From Pseudomonadota bacterium (GTDB taxonomy: Bacteria > Pseudomonadota > Gammaproteobacteria > Burkholderiales > Burkholderiaceae_C): a stretch of DNA of 64,000 nt. This document shows, piece after piece, positions 25,667-40,396 of this stretch (positions within the stretch are counted from its first letter, which is position 1; every line of letters begins with the position of its first letter). The DNA is taken from contig JADFIG010000006.1 in the NCBI GenBank assembly GCA_022566735.1, positions 65,119 through 129,118 on the forward strand, written 5' to 3'. Under the pieces are notes generated by a model. That model was not told the DNA's origin. It saw only the letters and a list, made by a program, of their open reading frames with translations, and did no database searches. The position numbers and the translations under genes were made by a program.

Positions 25667-26628
25667 GGCGGCCGATGACGTGGCCCATGGACCCGGCGCG
25701 CCGCCACGGGCTGGGGCGGCTGGGCGCGTTCGCTGCCATCGCCCTCGGCCCTGCGCTCACGCCGGCACGCGGCTGGGCGGCCACGCTGGCGCAGACCGCA
25801 GACGGCCCGGTAGGCAGCAGCGGTGACAGCAGCGGTGACGGCACCCTCCTGCGCCGCCTGCGCTTCGACATCCAGTGCCACAACCCCACAGGCAGCCCGC
25901 TGGCGGCCCAGCCGCTGTGGGCTTACGGGCCGGCGTCGCGCACGGGCCACCAGAGCCTGGTCGAGGCCAGCAGCTCCTGGCCCATGACGCACGGCACCGA
26001 CGCCCTGGGCAACACCGTGCTGCACTGGCAGACACCGCCGCTGCCGCCGCACGGCCTGCGCGCCATCCGCCTGGACGTGGCCGTGCGCATGGCCCGCCAA
26101 CCCGCGCCGCAGGCGGTCGAGCCAGGCGCCTGGTTGCAGGCCGAGCGCCACATCGAACGCGACGACCCGGCCATCGTGGCCCTGGCGGCCGAGCTGCGGC
26201 AGGCCCACCCCCGTGACGCCCGCGCCCGTGTCGAAGCCATCTACACCTGGGTGCGCACGCACCTGAACTACGCTGGCTACCTGCCCAACGACCTGGGCGC
26301 ATCGCACGCCTTGCGCGAACGCAGCGGCGACTGCACCGAGTACGCCTACCTGGTGGTGGCCCTGTGCCGCGCGCTGGGCCTGCCGGCGCGGGCCTTGGGC
26401 GGATTCGTGGTCGACCAGGACGACGCCCCGGCCTCGGTGGCATACCACAACTGGGCCGAGGTCCATGTCGATGGCGCCTGGCGCCTGGTCGACGCGCAGA
26501 AGGAGGCGCTGTTCGACGGCGGCGAGCGCTACGTCGCCTTGCGCCTCATCCGCGACCAGGCGCTGGGCCCCATGGGCCTGGCCCACCGTTTCGTGACGGA
26601 CGGGCCGGCCCAGATCCGCTGGCGCTGA
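25663..26628 (+). CDS. Exported transglutaminase-like cysteine protease
   Basis: This is a 321-residue protein whose ATG overlaps the previous stop. An N-terminal RRHGLGRL followed by a hydrophobic stretch could be a Tat or Sec signal. After a beta region, the transglutaminase core (about 190-290) has the catalytic triad in order: Cys224 in SGDCTEYAYL, His262 in YHNWAEV, Asp277 in LVDAQ. These enzymes act as proteases, amidases or crosslinkers on secreted proteins. It is the last gene of the secretion operon and meets malic enzyme tail to tail with no gap. Processing of a substrate carried by the machine is a reasonable guess. Confidence 0.85.
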   Translation: MRRPMTWPMDPARRHGLGRLGAFAAIALGPALTPARGWAATLAQTADGPVGSSGDSSGDGTLLRRLRFDIQCHNPTGSPLAAQPLWAYGPASRTGHQSLVEASSSWPMTHGTDALGNTVLHWQTPPLPPHGLRAIRLDVAVRMARQPAPQAVEPGAWLQAERHIERDDPAIVALAAELRQAHPRDARARVEAIYTWVRTHLNYAGYLPNDLGASHALRERSGDCTEYAYLVVALCRALGLPARALGGFVVDQDDAPASVAYHNWAEVHVDGAWRLVDAQKEALFDGGERYVALRLIRDQALGPMGLAHRFVTDGPAQIRWR

Positions 26629-28923
<2,295 letters not shown>

Positions 28924-29070
28924 GCGGTGTGTGCCTTTGATTGCCTGTGGGTGCTTGTGGCGGGCCGGACAGCGTGTGCCCAGTGGTGCCGACCCTCCAT
29001 TCTAGGAACTTCGCGGCCTGCGGGGGTGCGGATGCCCACATCCCACCTGGCGCCGGGTGACAATCCCCCC

Positions 29071-30129
29071 ATGAGCCTTGGCGAATTCGACCTGATTGCA
29101 AAGTACTTCGTGCGCCCTGCCGGCCAGGGTCCGCGGCGGGCCGTGGTCGGCAATGGCGACGACTGCGCCGTGCTCGCTCCGGCGGCGGGCATGCAGCTGG
29201 CGGTCTCGACCGACACCCTGGTGGAGGGCCGGCATTTCCTGTCCACGGTGGATGCGCAGCGCCTGGGCCACAAGGCCCTGGCCGTGAACCTGTCCGACCT
29301 GGCCGCCTGCGGGGCCCGGCCGCTGGCCTTCACGCTGGCGCTGACCCTGCCGCGGGTGGACGAGGCCTGGTTGGCCGGCTTCGCCCGCGGCCTGCTGGAC
29401 CTGGCCGACGAGCACGACTGCGAGCTGGTCGGCGGCGACACCACGTCCGGGCCGCTGGCCATCGGCATCACGGTGTTCGGCGAGGTGCCCGTCGGCGGCG
29501 CCTTGTTGCGCAGCGGCGCCCGCCCGGGCGACGACCTCTGGGTCAGTGGCGAGCCCGGCGAGGCCCGCCTGGCGCTGGAGGCCTTCCGCGGCACCCTGCA
29601 CCCCAGCCTGCCCGCCGAGGCCTTCGACGCCTGCCGCCTGGCCATGGAAAGCCCCGAGCCACGCGTGGCGCTGGGCCAGGGCCTGCGCGGCCTGGCCACG
29701 GCGGCCATCGACGTGTCCGACGGGCTGCTGGGCGACCTCGGCCACATCCTGCGGCGCAGCGGCGTGTCGGCCGATGTCTTTGCCGACGCGCTGCCGCTGA
29801 GCCCCTGGCTGGCCGCGCGCCCGCGCTCCGAGCAGCTGGACTGCATCCTGGCCGGTGGCGACGATTACGAGCTCGTCTTCACCGCGCCGCCGGCGCACCG
29901 GGCCGCCATCGAGGCGCTGGGCGCCGCGCTGGGCCTGCCGCTGAGCCGCATCGGGCGGATGGGCCCCCGGGGCGCCGAGGCCGGCCCGGCCGATGCCGCC
30001 GTGCCGCCTGCCCTGCGCCTGTGGGCCCATGGTCTGGACGCCCCCGAGGCCTTGCGCGGCCCGGCGCTGCCGACCCGGTGGGCCTCCTTCGACCACTTCC
30101 GCGAGCCCGCGGCCGGGGAGGTCGGATGA
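29071..30129 (+). CDS. thiL: Thiamine-monophosphate kinase
   Basis: This is a 352-residue protein. It phosphorylates thiamine monophosphate to the active cofactor thiamine diphosphate. Family motifs are present in order: GEFDLIAKYF, GNGDDCAVL (Mg-ATP), STDTLVEGRHF, NLSDLAACGA, GGDTTSG, AIDVSDGLLGDL and GGDDYEL. The ATG at 29071 is the first that fits the family N-terminus. The stop overlaps pgpA as ATGA, the common proteobacterial thiL-pgpA pairing. Confidence 0.96.
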   Translation: MSLGEFDLIAKYFVRPAGQGPRRAVVGNGDDCAVLAPAAGMQLAVSTDTLVEGRHFLSTVDAQRLGHKALAVNLSDLAACGARPLAFTLALTLPRVDEAWLAGFARGLLDLADEHDCELVGGDTTSGPLAIGITVFGEVPVGGALLRSGARPGDDLWVSGEPGEARLALEAFRGTLHPSLPAEAFDACRLAMESPEPRVALGQGLRGLATAAIDVSDGLLGDLGHILRRSGVSADVFADALPLSPWLAARPRSEQLDCILAGGDDYELVFTAPPAHRAAIEALGAALGLPLSRIGRMGPRGAEAGPADAAVPPALRLWAHGLDAPEALRGPALPTRWASFDHFREPAAGEVG

Positions 30130-30695
30130 GCACGCCCCCGCAGCGCCCTTCCGCCCGGCTGATGTGGCGCCACCCCGCCCACCTGCTGGCCTTGGGCCTG
30201 GGCAGCGGCCTCAGCCCCGTGGCGCCCGGCACCGTGGGCACGCTGTGGGGCTGGGCCAGCTTCCTGGTGCTGCAGCACTGGATCGGCAGCGGCCTGCAGG
30301 CCGACCTGGTCTGGGGCGCGGTGCTGGTGCTGGGCTGGGTGATCGGTTGCTGGGCCTGTGCCCGCACGGCCCGCAGCCTGGGCGTGGCCGACCCGGGGTC
30401 CGTCGTCTGGGACGAGATCTGGGCGTTCTGGCTGATTTTGTGGATCATCTCGCCGGTGGACTGGCGCGGCCAGTTGCTGGCCTTCGTCGCTTTCCGCTTC
30501 TTCGATGCGGCCAAGCCGGGCCCCGTGGCCTGGGCCGACGGCCTCTTCAAGCACCGCCGCGACGGCCTCATCGGCTGGACCCAGGGCCTGGGCATCATGC
30601 TCGACGACCTGGTGGCCGCGCTGTGCACCCTCATCGTGCTGGCCCTGGCCGTGGCGTTGCGCCAGGGCGGGGTCGGCGTGGCCTGGCTGAGCTGA
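30126..30695 (+). CDS. pgpA: Phosphatidylglycerophosphatase A
   Basis: This is a 189-residue inner-membrane protein that dephosphorylates phosphatidylglycerol phosphate. It has four hydrophobic segments and the family signatures SPVAPGTVGTLWG, VVWDEIWAFWL, FRFFDAAKPGP and GLGIMLDDLVAA, whose acidic residues bind the metal. It overlaps thiL by 4 bp. The next gene starts 26 bp after the stop. Confidence 0.94.
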   Translation: MSTPPQRPSARLMWRHPAHLLALGLGSGLSPVAPGTVGTLWGWASFLVLQHWIGSGLQADLVWGAVLVLGWVIGCWACARTARSLGVADPGSVVWDEIWAFWLILWIISPVDWRGQLLAFVAFRFFDAAKPGPVAWADGLFKHRRDGLIGWTQGLGIMLDDLVAALCTLIVLALAVALRQGGVGVAWLS

Positions 30696-30721
30696 ACCCG
30701 ACAGATTGCGGAAGGACGACG

Positions 30722-31243
30722 ATGACCCATCCCGAAGCCCCCTTGGATGACCGCTTGGGCGACCCCCTGGCCGGCGTCGACGCCCTGGCCGCCCTGTTGC
30801 TGGCCCGCGGCTGGCGCCTGGCCACGGCCGAATCCTGCACCGGCGGCCTGATCGCGGCCACCTGCACCGAGCGCTCAGGCTCCAGCGCCTGGTTCGAGCG
30901 TGGCGTCGTCACCTACAGCAACGAGGCCAAGACCGAGCTGCTGGGCGTGCCCGCCGAGCTGATCGAGGCCCACGGCGCGGTCAGCGAGCCGGTGGCCCTG
31001 GCCATGGCCGAAGGCGCCTTGCAGCGCTCGCGCGCCGACGTGGCCGTCGCCGTCACCGGCGTCGCCGGGCCCACCGGGGGCAGTGCGGACAAGCCGGTGG
31101 GCACGGTGTGGATCGCCTGGGTGCTCAGCGGTGCGCGCGCCCATGCCGAGTGCCACCACTTTGCCGGTGACCGCTCCCAGGTGCGCGCGGCCACCGTGGA
31201 CCACGCCCTGGCCGGCCTGCGCCGCCGCCTGATCCCGCTGTGA
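30722..31243 (+). CDS. pncC: Nicotinamide-nucleotide amidase (CinA C-terminal type)
   Basis: This is a 173-residue stand-alone CinA C-terminal domain that hydrolyses NMN to nicotinate mononucleotide in the pyridine nucleotide cycle. Signature motifs are LATAESCTGGLIAA with the catalytic Ser, GSSAWFERGVVTYSNEAK, GAVSEPVA, and VTGVAGPTGG. A strong GGAAGGA ribosome site sits 6-7 bp before the ATG at 30722. It forms a thiL-pgpA-pncC operon. Confidence 0.94.
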   Translation: MTHPEAPLDDRLGDPLAGVDALAALLLARGWRLATAESCTGGLIAATCTERSGSSAWFERGVVTYSNEAKTELLGVPAELIEAHGAVSEPVALAMAEGALQRSRADVAVAVTGVAGPTGGSADKPVGTVWIAWVLSGARAHAECHHFAGDRSQVRAATVDHALAGLRRRLIPL

Positions 31244-31252
31244 GCGCAGGCC

Positions 31253-31624
31253 TCACATGGGCGGCAGCTGCGAGCGGTTGCCGAACAGGCGCTCCAGCGC
31301 CGCGTCGATGACGATGCTGCAGAGGCTGTAGACCACCGAGCCGAACAGCGCGTGCCAGAAGCCGTGCACCTGGAAGCCTTCGAGCAGGCTGGACGCCATC
31401 TGGAAGGTCAGGGCGTTGATGACGAAGAGGAACAGCCCCAGCGTCAGCACCGTCACCGGCAGCGTCAGCAGGATCAGCAGCGGCCGCACGAAGGCGTTGA
31501 GCAGGCCGATCACCAGCGCCGCCAGCATGGCCGAGCCGTAGTTGCGCACCTCGATGCCGCTGTCCCACTGGGTCAGCAACATCAGGGCGGTGGAAAGCAG
31601 CAGCCAGCGCACAAGCATTCTCAT
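31253..31624 (-). CDS. Phage-holin-family/4-TM small membrane protein
   Basis: The protein is about 123 residues from ATG 31624 (31618 is also possible; an upstream in-frame ATG at 31681 would add a charged, non-membranous leader). Four hydrophobic helices and the sequence AALVIGLLNAFVRPLLILLTLPVTVLT... follow the pattern of the widespread bacterial membrane family annotated as phage holin IV/4TMS. There is no phage context, so the name reflects homology only. It converges on pncC with a 9-bp gap. Confidence 0.85.
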   Translation of the reverse strand: MRMLVRWLLLSTALMLLTQWDSGIEVRNYGSAMLAALVIGLLNAFVRPLLILLTLPVTVLTLGLFLFVINALTFQMASSLLEGFQVHGFWHALFGSVVYSLCSIVIDAALERLFGNRSQLPPM

Positions 31625-31707
31625 GCCCCGAGCATAGCCCAGGGTTTTCTCGGTGGGTCGGCGGTGCGGGGCTGCGCTCAACTTTGCGCGGGGGTCTCCG
31701 ATAAACG

Positions 31708-32925
31708 ATGCAGGATCCTTCCACCCCCGATTTGCCGCAATGGGTTCTGAACAGGCAGTGCATGCGTGGTTTGACCGAACGTGTTTTTGACCAGCTCACC
31801 CCCGCGGCGCGGGTGCAGGTGGCGATCTGGACATCCACGCCGTTTTTCCTGGTCGTGCTGGTGGGGCATGGCTGGGCATTGGCCGATGACGCCATGCGCG
31901 GCGCGCTGCGGCCGGGCGTGCTGCTGGCGCTGCAGGCGCTGGTGGCGGTCTGCACGCTCAGCAACCTCGTCATCGGCGTGAGGCTGTGGCGGCGGCGCGC
32001 CAGTCCCGAGCAGGTGGCCTGGCCGACCCTGCTGACCTGCCTGTCGATCGGCGGGGTGTACTCCGTCATCGCCGTGCTGGCCGGCACCTTCACCGCGCCC
32101 ACCAGCCTGGTGCTGCTGGGTGTGCTGGCCATCGGCCTGCTGTTGTTCCCGCTGCGGCCCATGCTCATCGCCTACGGGCTGTGCACCGCCGTGCTGCTGG
32201 GCCATGACCTGGGCGTGCAGGTGGGGGTGTGGCCGTACGCCCCGGCGCTGACCGAGCGCGTGTTCCAGGGCCATGAACCGGTCTGGTGGTTCAGCGTCTG
32301 GCGCAACTTCGTGCTGGCCGCGGCCTGCCCCGTGCTGCTGCCGCTGATCATGCTGCTGTTTGCGCGCCTGGACCGCATGCACGGGCGGCTCAACCAGCTG
32401 TCGCGCACCGATGGCCTGACCGGCCTGGCCAACCGCCGCCGCTTCATGGAGGTGCTGGCGTCGGAGCTCGCCCGCTGTCGCCGCACGGGCGCCCCCTTGT
32501 GCGTGGCCTTGCTCGACATCGACCACTTCAAGCAGGTCAACGACCGCCACGGTCACCTGGCCGGTGACGCGGTGCTGCGCGACCTGGCGGCCATCCTGAT
32601 GGCTTCGGTGCGTGCGCCGTCCGACCTGCCGGCGCGCATCGGTGGCGAGGAGTTCGCCCTCGTCCTGCCCGACATCCGCCAGGACGAGGCCATGGCCGTG
32701 TGCGAGCGCCTGCGCGAACGCGTGGCCAGCCACGCCTTCCGCGACGACGGCGATGGGCGCGACGGCGCGGGGCCGCTCGCCCTGAGCATCAGCATCGGGC
32801 TGGCCGAGGCCGCCGAGGCAGACACCGACCGCATCCTCGTGCGGGCCGACCAGGCCCTCTACCGCGCCAAGGACAGCGGCCGCGACCGGGTCTGCGTCGC
32901 CCCCCGCGCGCAGGAGCGGCCATGA
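31708..32925 (+). CDS. Membrane diguanylate cyclase (GGDEF)
   Basis: This is a 405-residue protein. Five or six membrane helices occupy about residues 38-215, and then a GGDEF domain follows (about 235-400): DGLTGLANRRRF, DIDHFKQVNDRHGHLAGD, and the active loop GGEEF. All substrate and metal residues expected for c-di-GMP synthesis from two GTP are present. The membrane part is probably the sensor. It overlaps the next diguanylate cyclase gene as ATGA, so the two are co-expressed. Confidence 0.92.
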   Translation: MQDPSTPDLPQWVLNRQCMRGLTERVFDQLTPAARVQVAIWTSTPFFLVVLVGHGWALADDAMRGALRPGVLLALQALVAVCTLSNLVIGVRLWRRRASPEQVAWPTLLTCLSIGGVYSVIAVLAGTFTAPTSLVLLGVLAIGLLLFPLRPMLIAYGLCTAVLLGHDLGVQVGVWPYAPALTERVFQGHEPVWWFSVWRNFVLAAACPVLLPLIMLLFARLDRMHGRLNQLSRTDGLTGLANRRRFMEVLASELARCRRTGAPLCVALLDIDHFKQVNDRHGHLAGDAVLRDLAAILMASVRAPSDLPARIGGEEFALVLPDIRQDEAMAVCERLRERVASHAFRDDGDGRDGAGPLALSISIGLAEAAEADTDRILVRADQALYRAKDSGRDRVCVAPRAQERP

Positions 32926-34133
32926 ACCTGGCGCGCGCCCTCGTCGAGATGCCCTTGCCCGGCTGGCTGGGCTGGTTGCAGGGCCGGGTGGTGGACCGCC
33001 GCGACACCACCAGCTGCGCGGCCTTCGTGCTGGGCGTCTGGCCCATCCTGCTGCTGCTGTGGTGCCTGCAGTGGGCGCCCCTGCTCGACGACGGGGTGGC
33101 GGCGCTGGTGCAACCCGGCGGGGCCGAGGTGGCGCAACTGGGCCTGACGGTGCTGCTGCTGTGGCTGGCGACGATGGGCTGGATCGGCTGGCACGGCCGC
33201 CACGACGCGCGGCCGCGGCCCTGGCTGGTGCGGCTGACGGTGCTGCCGGGCATGCTCGGCCTGCTGCTGCTGTGCCTGGGGCATGGCCTCAAGGACAACC
33301 CCACGCCGATGCTGCTGCTCTACGCGCTGGTGGTGTCGCGCGCGCTGTTCGTGCCGCGGGCGCTGGCCTGGACCTGGGGCCTGTCGGTGGCCCTGATCGT
33401 GCTCTCGGAGGTGCTGCAGCAACTCGGCGCGCTGCACGACGCGCCGCTGCTGACCCAGCCCATGTTCGTGGGCAGCGCGCTGCATCCCTGGTGGGCGCTG
33501 TGGGTGCGGCTGGTCTTCCTGACGGGCTTGCTGCCGCTCTCGGGTGTGCTGTTCCTGCTGGCCGCGGCCCTGCACCGCCAGAGCCTGGCGCTGGAGGCCC
33601 TGGCCCGCACCGATGCGCTGACCGGCCTGGCCAGCCGCCGCGAGTTCATGGCCCAGCTGGAGCGGGAGTCGCGCCGGCAGGCGCGCAGCGGCGAGCCCTT
33701 GTCGCTGGTGCTGTTCGACGTCGACCACTTCAAGCGCATCAACGACACCTGGGGCCACCCCGCAGGCGATGCGGTGCTGTCCCGCCTGGGGATCCTGCTG
33801 CGGCAGCAGACCCGCGAGCGCATCGACACCGCCGCACGCTACGGCGGCGAGGAGTTCGTGCTGCTGCTGCCCGACACCGACCTCGAAGGCGCCCAGCGGG
33901 TGGCCGACAAGATCGCGGCGCGCTTGCGCGAGGAGGCCTTCGAGGTGCGCGGCGAGCGGTTCTTCGTCACGCAAAGCGTGGGCATCGCGCAACTGGTCGA
34001 AGGCGATGCGGCCTGGGCCCTGCGCGTGGCCGACCGCAACCTCTACCTGGCCAAGGAGGCAGGGAGGAACCGGATTGTGGGCAGCCTCGCCTTTGCCGAA
34101 GATGTGGCGATACGATCCATGTCTGAACCTTGA
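32922..34133 (+). CDS. Second membrane diguanylate cyclase (GGDEF)
   Basis: This is a 403-residue protein in the same layout as its upstream neighbour: six hydrophobic segments (about 25-215), then a GGDEF domain with DALTGLASRREF, FDVDHFKRINDTWGHPAGD and the active loop GGEEF. The ATG at 32922 overlaps the preceding stop; the frame is also open upstream but inside the other gene. The pair looks like a tandem duplication that has diverged in the membrane part. The next gene, a hybrid kinase, starts 15 bp after the stop. Confidence 0.92.
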   Translation: MNLARALVEMPLPGWLGWLQGRVVDRRDTTSCAAFVLGVWPILLLLWCLQWAPLLDDGVAALVQPGGAEVAQLGLTVLLLWLATMGWIGWHGRHDARPRPWLVRLTVLPGMLGLLLLCLGHGLKDNPTPMLLLYALVVSRALFVPRALAWTWGLSVALIVLSEVLQQLGALHDAPLLTQPMFVGSALHPWWALWVRLVFLTGLLPLSGVLFLLAAALHRQSLALEALARTDALTGLASRREFMAQLERESRRQARSGEPLSLVLFDVDHFKRINDTWGHPAGDAVLSRLGILLRQQTRERIDTAARYGGEEFVLLLPDTDLEGAQRVADKIAARLREEAFEVRGERFFVTQSVGIAQLVEGDAAWALRVADRNLYLAKEAGRNRIVGSLAFAEDVAIRSMSEP

Positions 34134-34148
34134 AAGGCGGCCGCGACA

Positions 34149-38128
<3,980 letters not shown>

Positions 38129-38144
38129 CGAAGGACACGCACGC

Positions 38145-39479
38145 ATGGCCTCAGGAAAACTCAGGAAGCACCGGATGCACACCGCAGCGGCCTGCGGCCT
38201 GGCCGCCTGGCTGGCCGCGGGCACGGCCTGGGCACAGACCGCCGCGCAGACCGCCGCGCAGACACCGTCGCGCGGGCCGGTGGTCCATGGCATGGACTGG
38301 TCGCTGTCGGGCTTCGCCACCGTCGGCCATGTCGCCTCAGACCGCGACTGGCGCTGGCGCCGTTTCGTCGACGAGGGCGGCACCCTGTGGCGCGACACCA
38401 TCGTCGGCGGCCAGTTGGACGCGCGCCTGTCGCCGAACTGGTCGGCCACGCTGCAACTCACCTTGGCGCCCTCCACCCGCCACGAGCGCCAGTGGAGCGT
38501 CGAGGCCGCCTGGGCCTTCCTGTCCTGGCGCCCCGACAACGACTGGCTGCTGCGCCTGGGCAAGCAGCGCGTGCCCATCTTCCTCAACGCCGAAAACCGC
38601 GACGTGGGCCAGACCTACGCCTTCGCGCGCCTGCCCTCCGAGGTCTACGCGCTGTCGCCGACGACCGACGTCGCCGGGCTGTCGGTGTCGCGGACCTGGC
38701 CGCATGGCGACGGCGATCTCGGCGCGGACGTCTACGCCGGGCGGGCCCACATCGCCGAGCGCAGCCACAGCCGCGACCTGGGCGCCCGCTTCGTCAACGT
38801 GGACACCGACATCGTCGGCGTGGCCCTGACCTTGCGGCGCGACGACCTCACCTGGCGCATCGGCCTGCACCACGCGGTCTCCAGGCGCCAGGACGGCCAG
38901 CCCCTGCCCAGCCGCTATCCGTTCGTCAGCCCCTTCCCGGGTTTCGGCTACTACCAGGTCTCCGATGCGCTCGGTGGGCCGGGCGTGCTCACCACCGAGC
39001 GCATCGCCAACACCATCCTCAACCTCGGGGTGGACGCCCGGCTGGCGCCCCAGTGGCGTGTGGTCGCCGAGTTCGCCCGCAACATCCAGCACCGCACGGA
39101 CCTGGGCGCCAACACGGTCGGGGCCTACGTGGCCGTGCTGCACACCCTGGGCCATGTCACGCCCTACCTGAGCCTGGCGCGCCTGCAGACCGTGGGGGCG
39201 CCGCGCGAGGCCTGGCAGGCGCTGAACGCCGCAGGCGGCAGCGGCAGCGATGCCCTGTCGGTGGCGCAGCGGGTGGCCGCCGACAGCATCCCCTTCTACG
39301 ACCAGACCTCGCTGGGCCTGGGCGCGGCCTGGGCGCTGAGCCCGCGCAGTCAGCTCAAGGGCGAGTGGAAGCACACCCGCATCGGCAAGCGCTCGGCCAT
39401 GGCCGATGACCCGCCGCAAGGCACCGTCAGCGACACCGGGGTCAACGTGCTGTCGCTGAACTACAGCGTCGCGTTCTGA
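38145..39479 (+). CDS. Outer-membrane beta-barrel (porin-like) protein
   Basis: This is a 444-residue protein with a signal peptide ending AWA (cleavage before QTAAQ). A short AAQT repeat is followed by alternating amphipathic beta strands throughout, with a C-terminal Phe typical of outer-membrane barrels. Motifs such as LRLGKQRVPIFLNAENRDVG and LKGEWKHTRIG resemble porin-like proteins encoded beside PstS-like binding proteins. It begins 16 bp after the HD-GYP gene and is followed 12 bp later by a small periplasmic binding protein, so it belongs to the signalling operon. The transported ligand is unknown. Confidence 0.82.
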   Translation: MASGKLRKHRMHTAAACGLAAWLAAGTAWAQTAAQTAAQTPSRGPVVHGMDWSLSGFATVGHVASDRDWRWRRFVDEGGTLWRDTIVGGQLDARLSPNWSATLQLTLAPSTRHERQWSVEAAWAFLSWRPDNDWLLRLGKQRVPIFLNAENRDVGQTYAFARLPSEVYALSPTTDVAGLSVSRTWPHGDGDLGADVYAGRAHIAERSHSRDLGARFVNVDTDIVGVALTLRRDDLTWRIGLHHAVSRRQDGQPLPSRYPFVSPFPGFGYYQVSDALGGPGVLTTERIANTILNLGVDARLAPQWRVVAEFARNIQHRTDLGANTVGAYVAVLHTLGHVTPYLSLARLQTVGAPREAWQALNAAGGSGSDALSVAQRVAADSIPFYDQTSLGLGAAWALSPRSQLKGEWKHTRIGKRSAMADDPPQGTVSDTGVNVLSLNYSVAF

Positions 39480-39491
39480 GGGCGACAGGCG

Positions 39492-39950
39492 ATGCACCGC
39501 TTCCCGTCCCTCCCACGGCCCCGGTGGCTGCTGCTGGCCGCCGCGCTCGCGGCCTGCGTGCCTGGCCTGGCCCAGGCCGGCGTGGTCGTCGTGGCCCATG
39601 CGGGCGTGCGCAAGCTCGACGTGACCCAGGTGCAGCGCATCTTCACCGGCCGCGTCGTCGAGCTGGGCGGGCAGGTGCTCTCGCCGGTCAACCTCCCGCC
39701 GGGCCACCTGCAGCGCCAGCGCTTCCTCAACGAATACCTCCACCAGGACGAAGACAGCTACACCGCCTACTGGACGGTGCGCCGCTACGTGGGCAAGGGC
39801 GTGCCACCGCGCGAGCTGGCCTCGGGCAGCGAGGTCATCGGCCATGTGATGAACACGCCCGGCGCCATCGGCTACGTCGATGAAAGCGAGGTGCCTTCGG
39901 GCGCCAACATCCAGGTGGTGCGCTCGGGGGCGGCCTCGGCGCCCCGATGA
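39492..39950 (+). CDS. Small PstS-like periplasmic binding protein
   Basis: This is a 152-residue protein with a signal peptide ending AQA. The mature part matches the short PBP-like domain related to phosphate-binding PstS: VTQVQRIFTGRV, RQRFLNEYL, YTAYWTVRRYVGKG, EVIGHVMNTPGAIGYVDES. It is about half the length of transport-type PstS and lacks an ABC transporter next to it. With the porin-like protein and the hybrid kinase upstream, it probably serves as a ligand-sensing partner. The ligand (phosphate or another anion) is not shown by the sequence. Confidence 0.8.
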   Translation: MHRFPSLPRPRWLLLAAALAACVPGLAQAGVVVVAHAGVRKLDVTQVQRIFTGRVVELGGQVLSPVNLPPGHLQRQRFLNEYLHQDEDSYTAYWTVRRYVGKGVPPRELASGSEVIGHVMNTPGAIGYVDESEVPSGANIQVVRSGAASAPR

Positions 39951-39991
39951 GGGGGTGGTCACCAGGCCCCTGCATTGATTAGGATGCAGGC

Positions 39992-40333
39992 ATGTCCGTG
40001 AATCCGAATCAATGGTTTGCCGCCCTGGTGGTGCTGTTGTGCGGGGCCCTGCTGGTGCGCATGCTGCTGGGTGCGCGCCACCGGGCCCGCCTCGACGCCA
40101 GCGTGCTGGCAGGGTGGCGGCGTTGCGTGCGGGCCTGGCACAGCCGCGTGGCGATGCTGCGGCGCTGGCGCGCCCGCCGCGATGGCGCCGCCCAGGCCGC
40201 CCAGGCCGCCCAGGCCGCGCAAGCCGCACGCCTGGCCGAGGAAGCCATCCTGCGGGCCCGCCGCACCCGTGCCGACAAGGACGGCAACGTCATCCGCCCC
40301 GAGGCCTTCAAGGATCCGCGCAAGCCGCACTGA
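39992..40333 (+). CDS. Small single-pass membrane protein of unknown function
   Basis: This is a 113-residue protein. One hydrophobic helix (about residues 9-26) is followed by a strongly basic, Arg- and Trp-rich helix and an Ala/Gln repeat (AAQ repeated four times) encoded by a 9-bp tandem repeat. The end, DKDGNVIRPEAF, is conserved-looking. GC3 and codon use fit a real gene. I do not recognise a family, and no function is proposed. Confidence 0.7.
   Translation: MSVNPNQWFAALVVLLCGALLVRMLLGARHRARLDASVLAGWRRCVRAWHSRVAMLRRWRARRDGAAQAAQAAQAAQAARLAEEAILRARRTRADKDGNVIRPEAFKDPRKPH
40187..40222 (+). repeat. 9-bp tandem repeat (GCCGCCCAG, four copies)
   Basis: There are three exact copies and one variant copy inside the small membrane protein gene at 39992, encoding Ala-Ala-Gln units. 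The repeat keeps the frame, so copy-number change would lengthen or shorten the predicted helix without a frameshift. Confidence 0.85.
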
Positions 40334-40396
40334 GTGCGAGGGTGGCACGGCCTGGCCGAAGGGGCCCCAGGCGACGGCGGCCTGCCCGGGCCGCTG

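Noticed and set aside
31253..31624. Prophage remnant suggested by the holin-like protein
   Set aside because: There are no other phage genes nearby, and the family is common outside phages.
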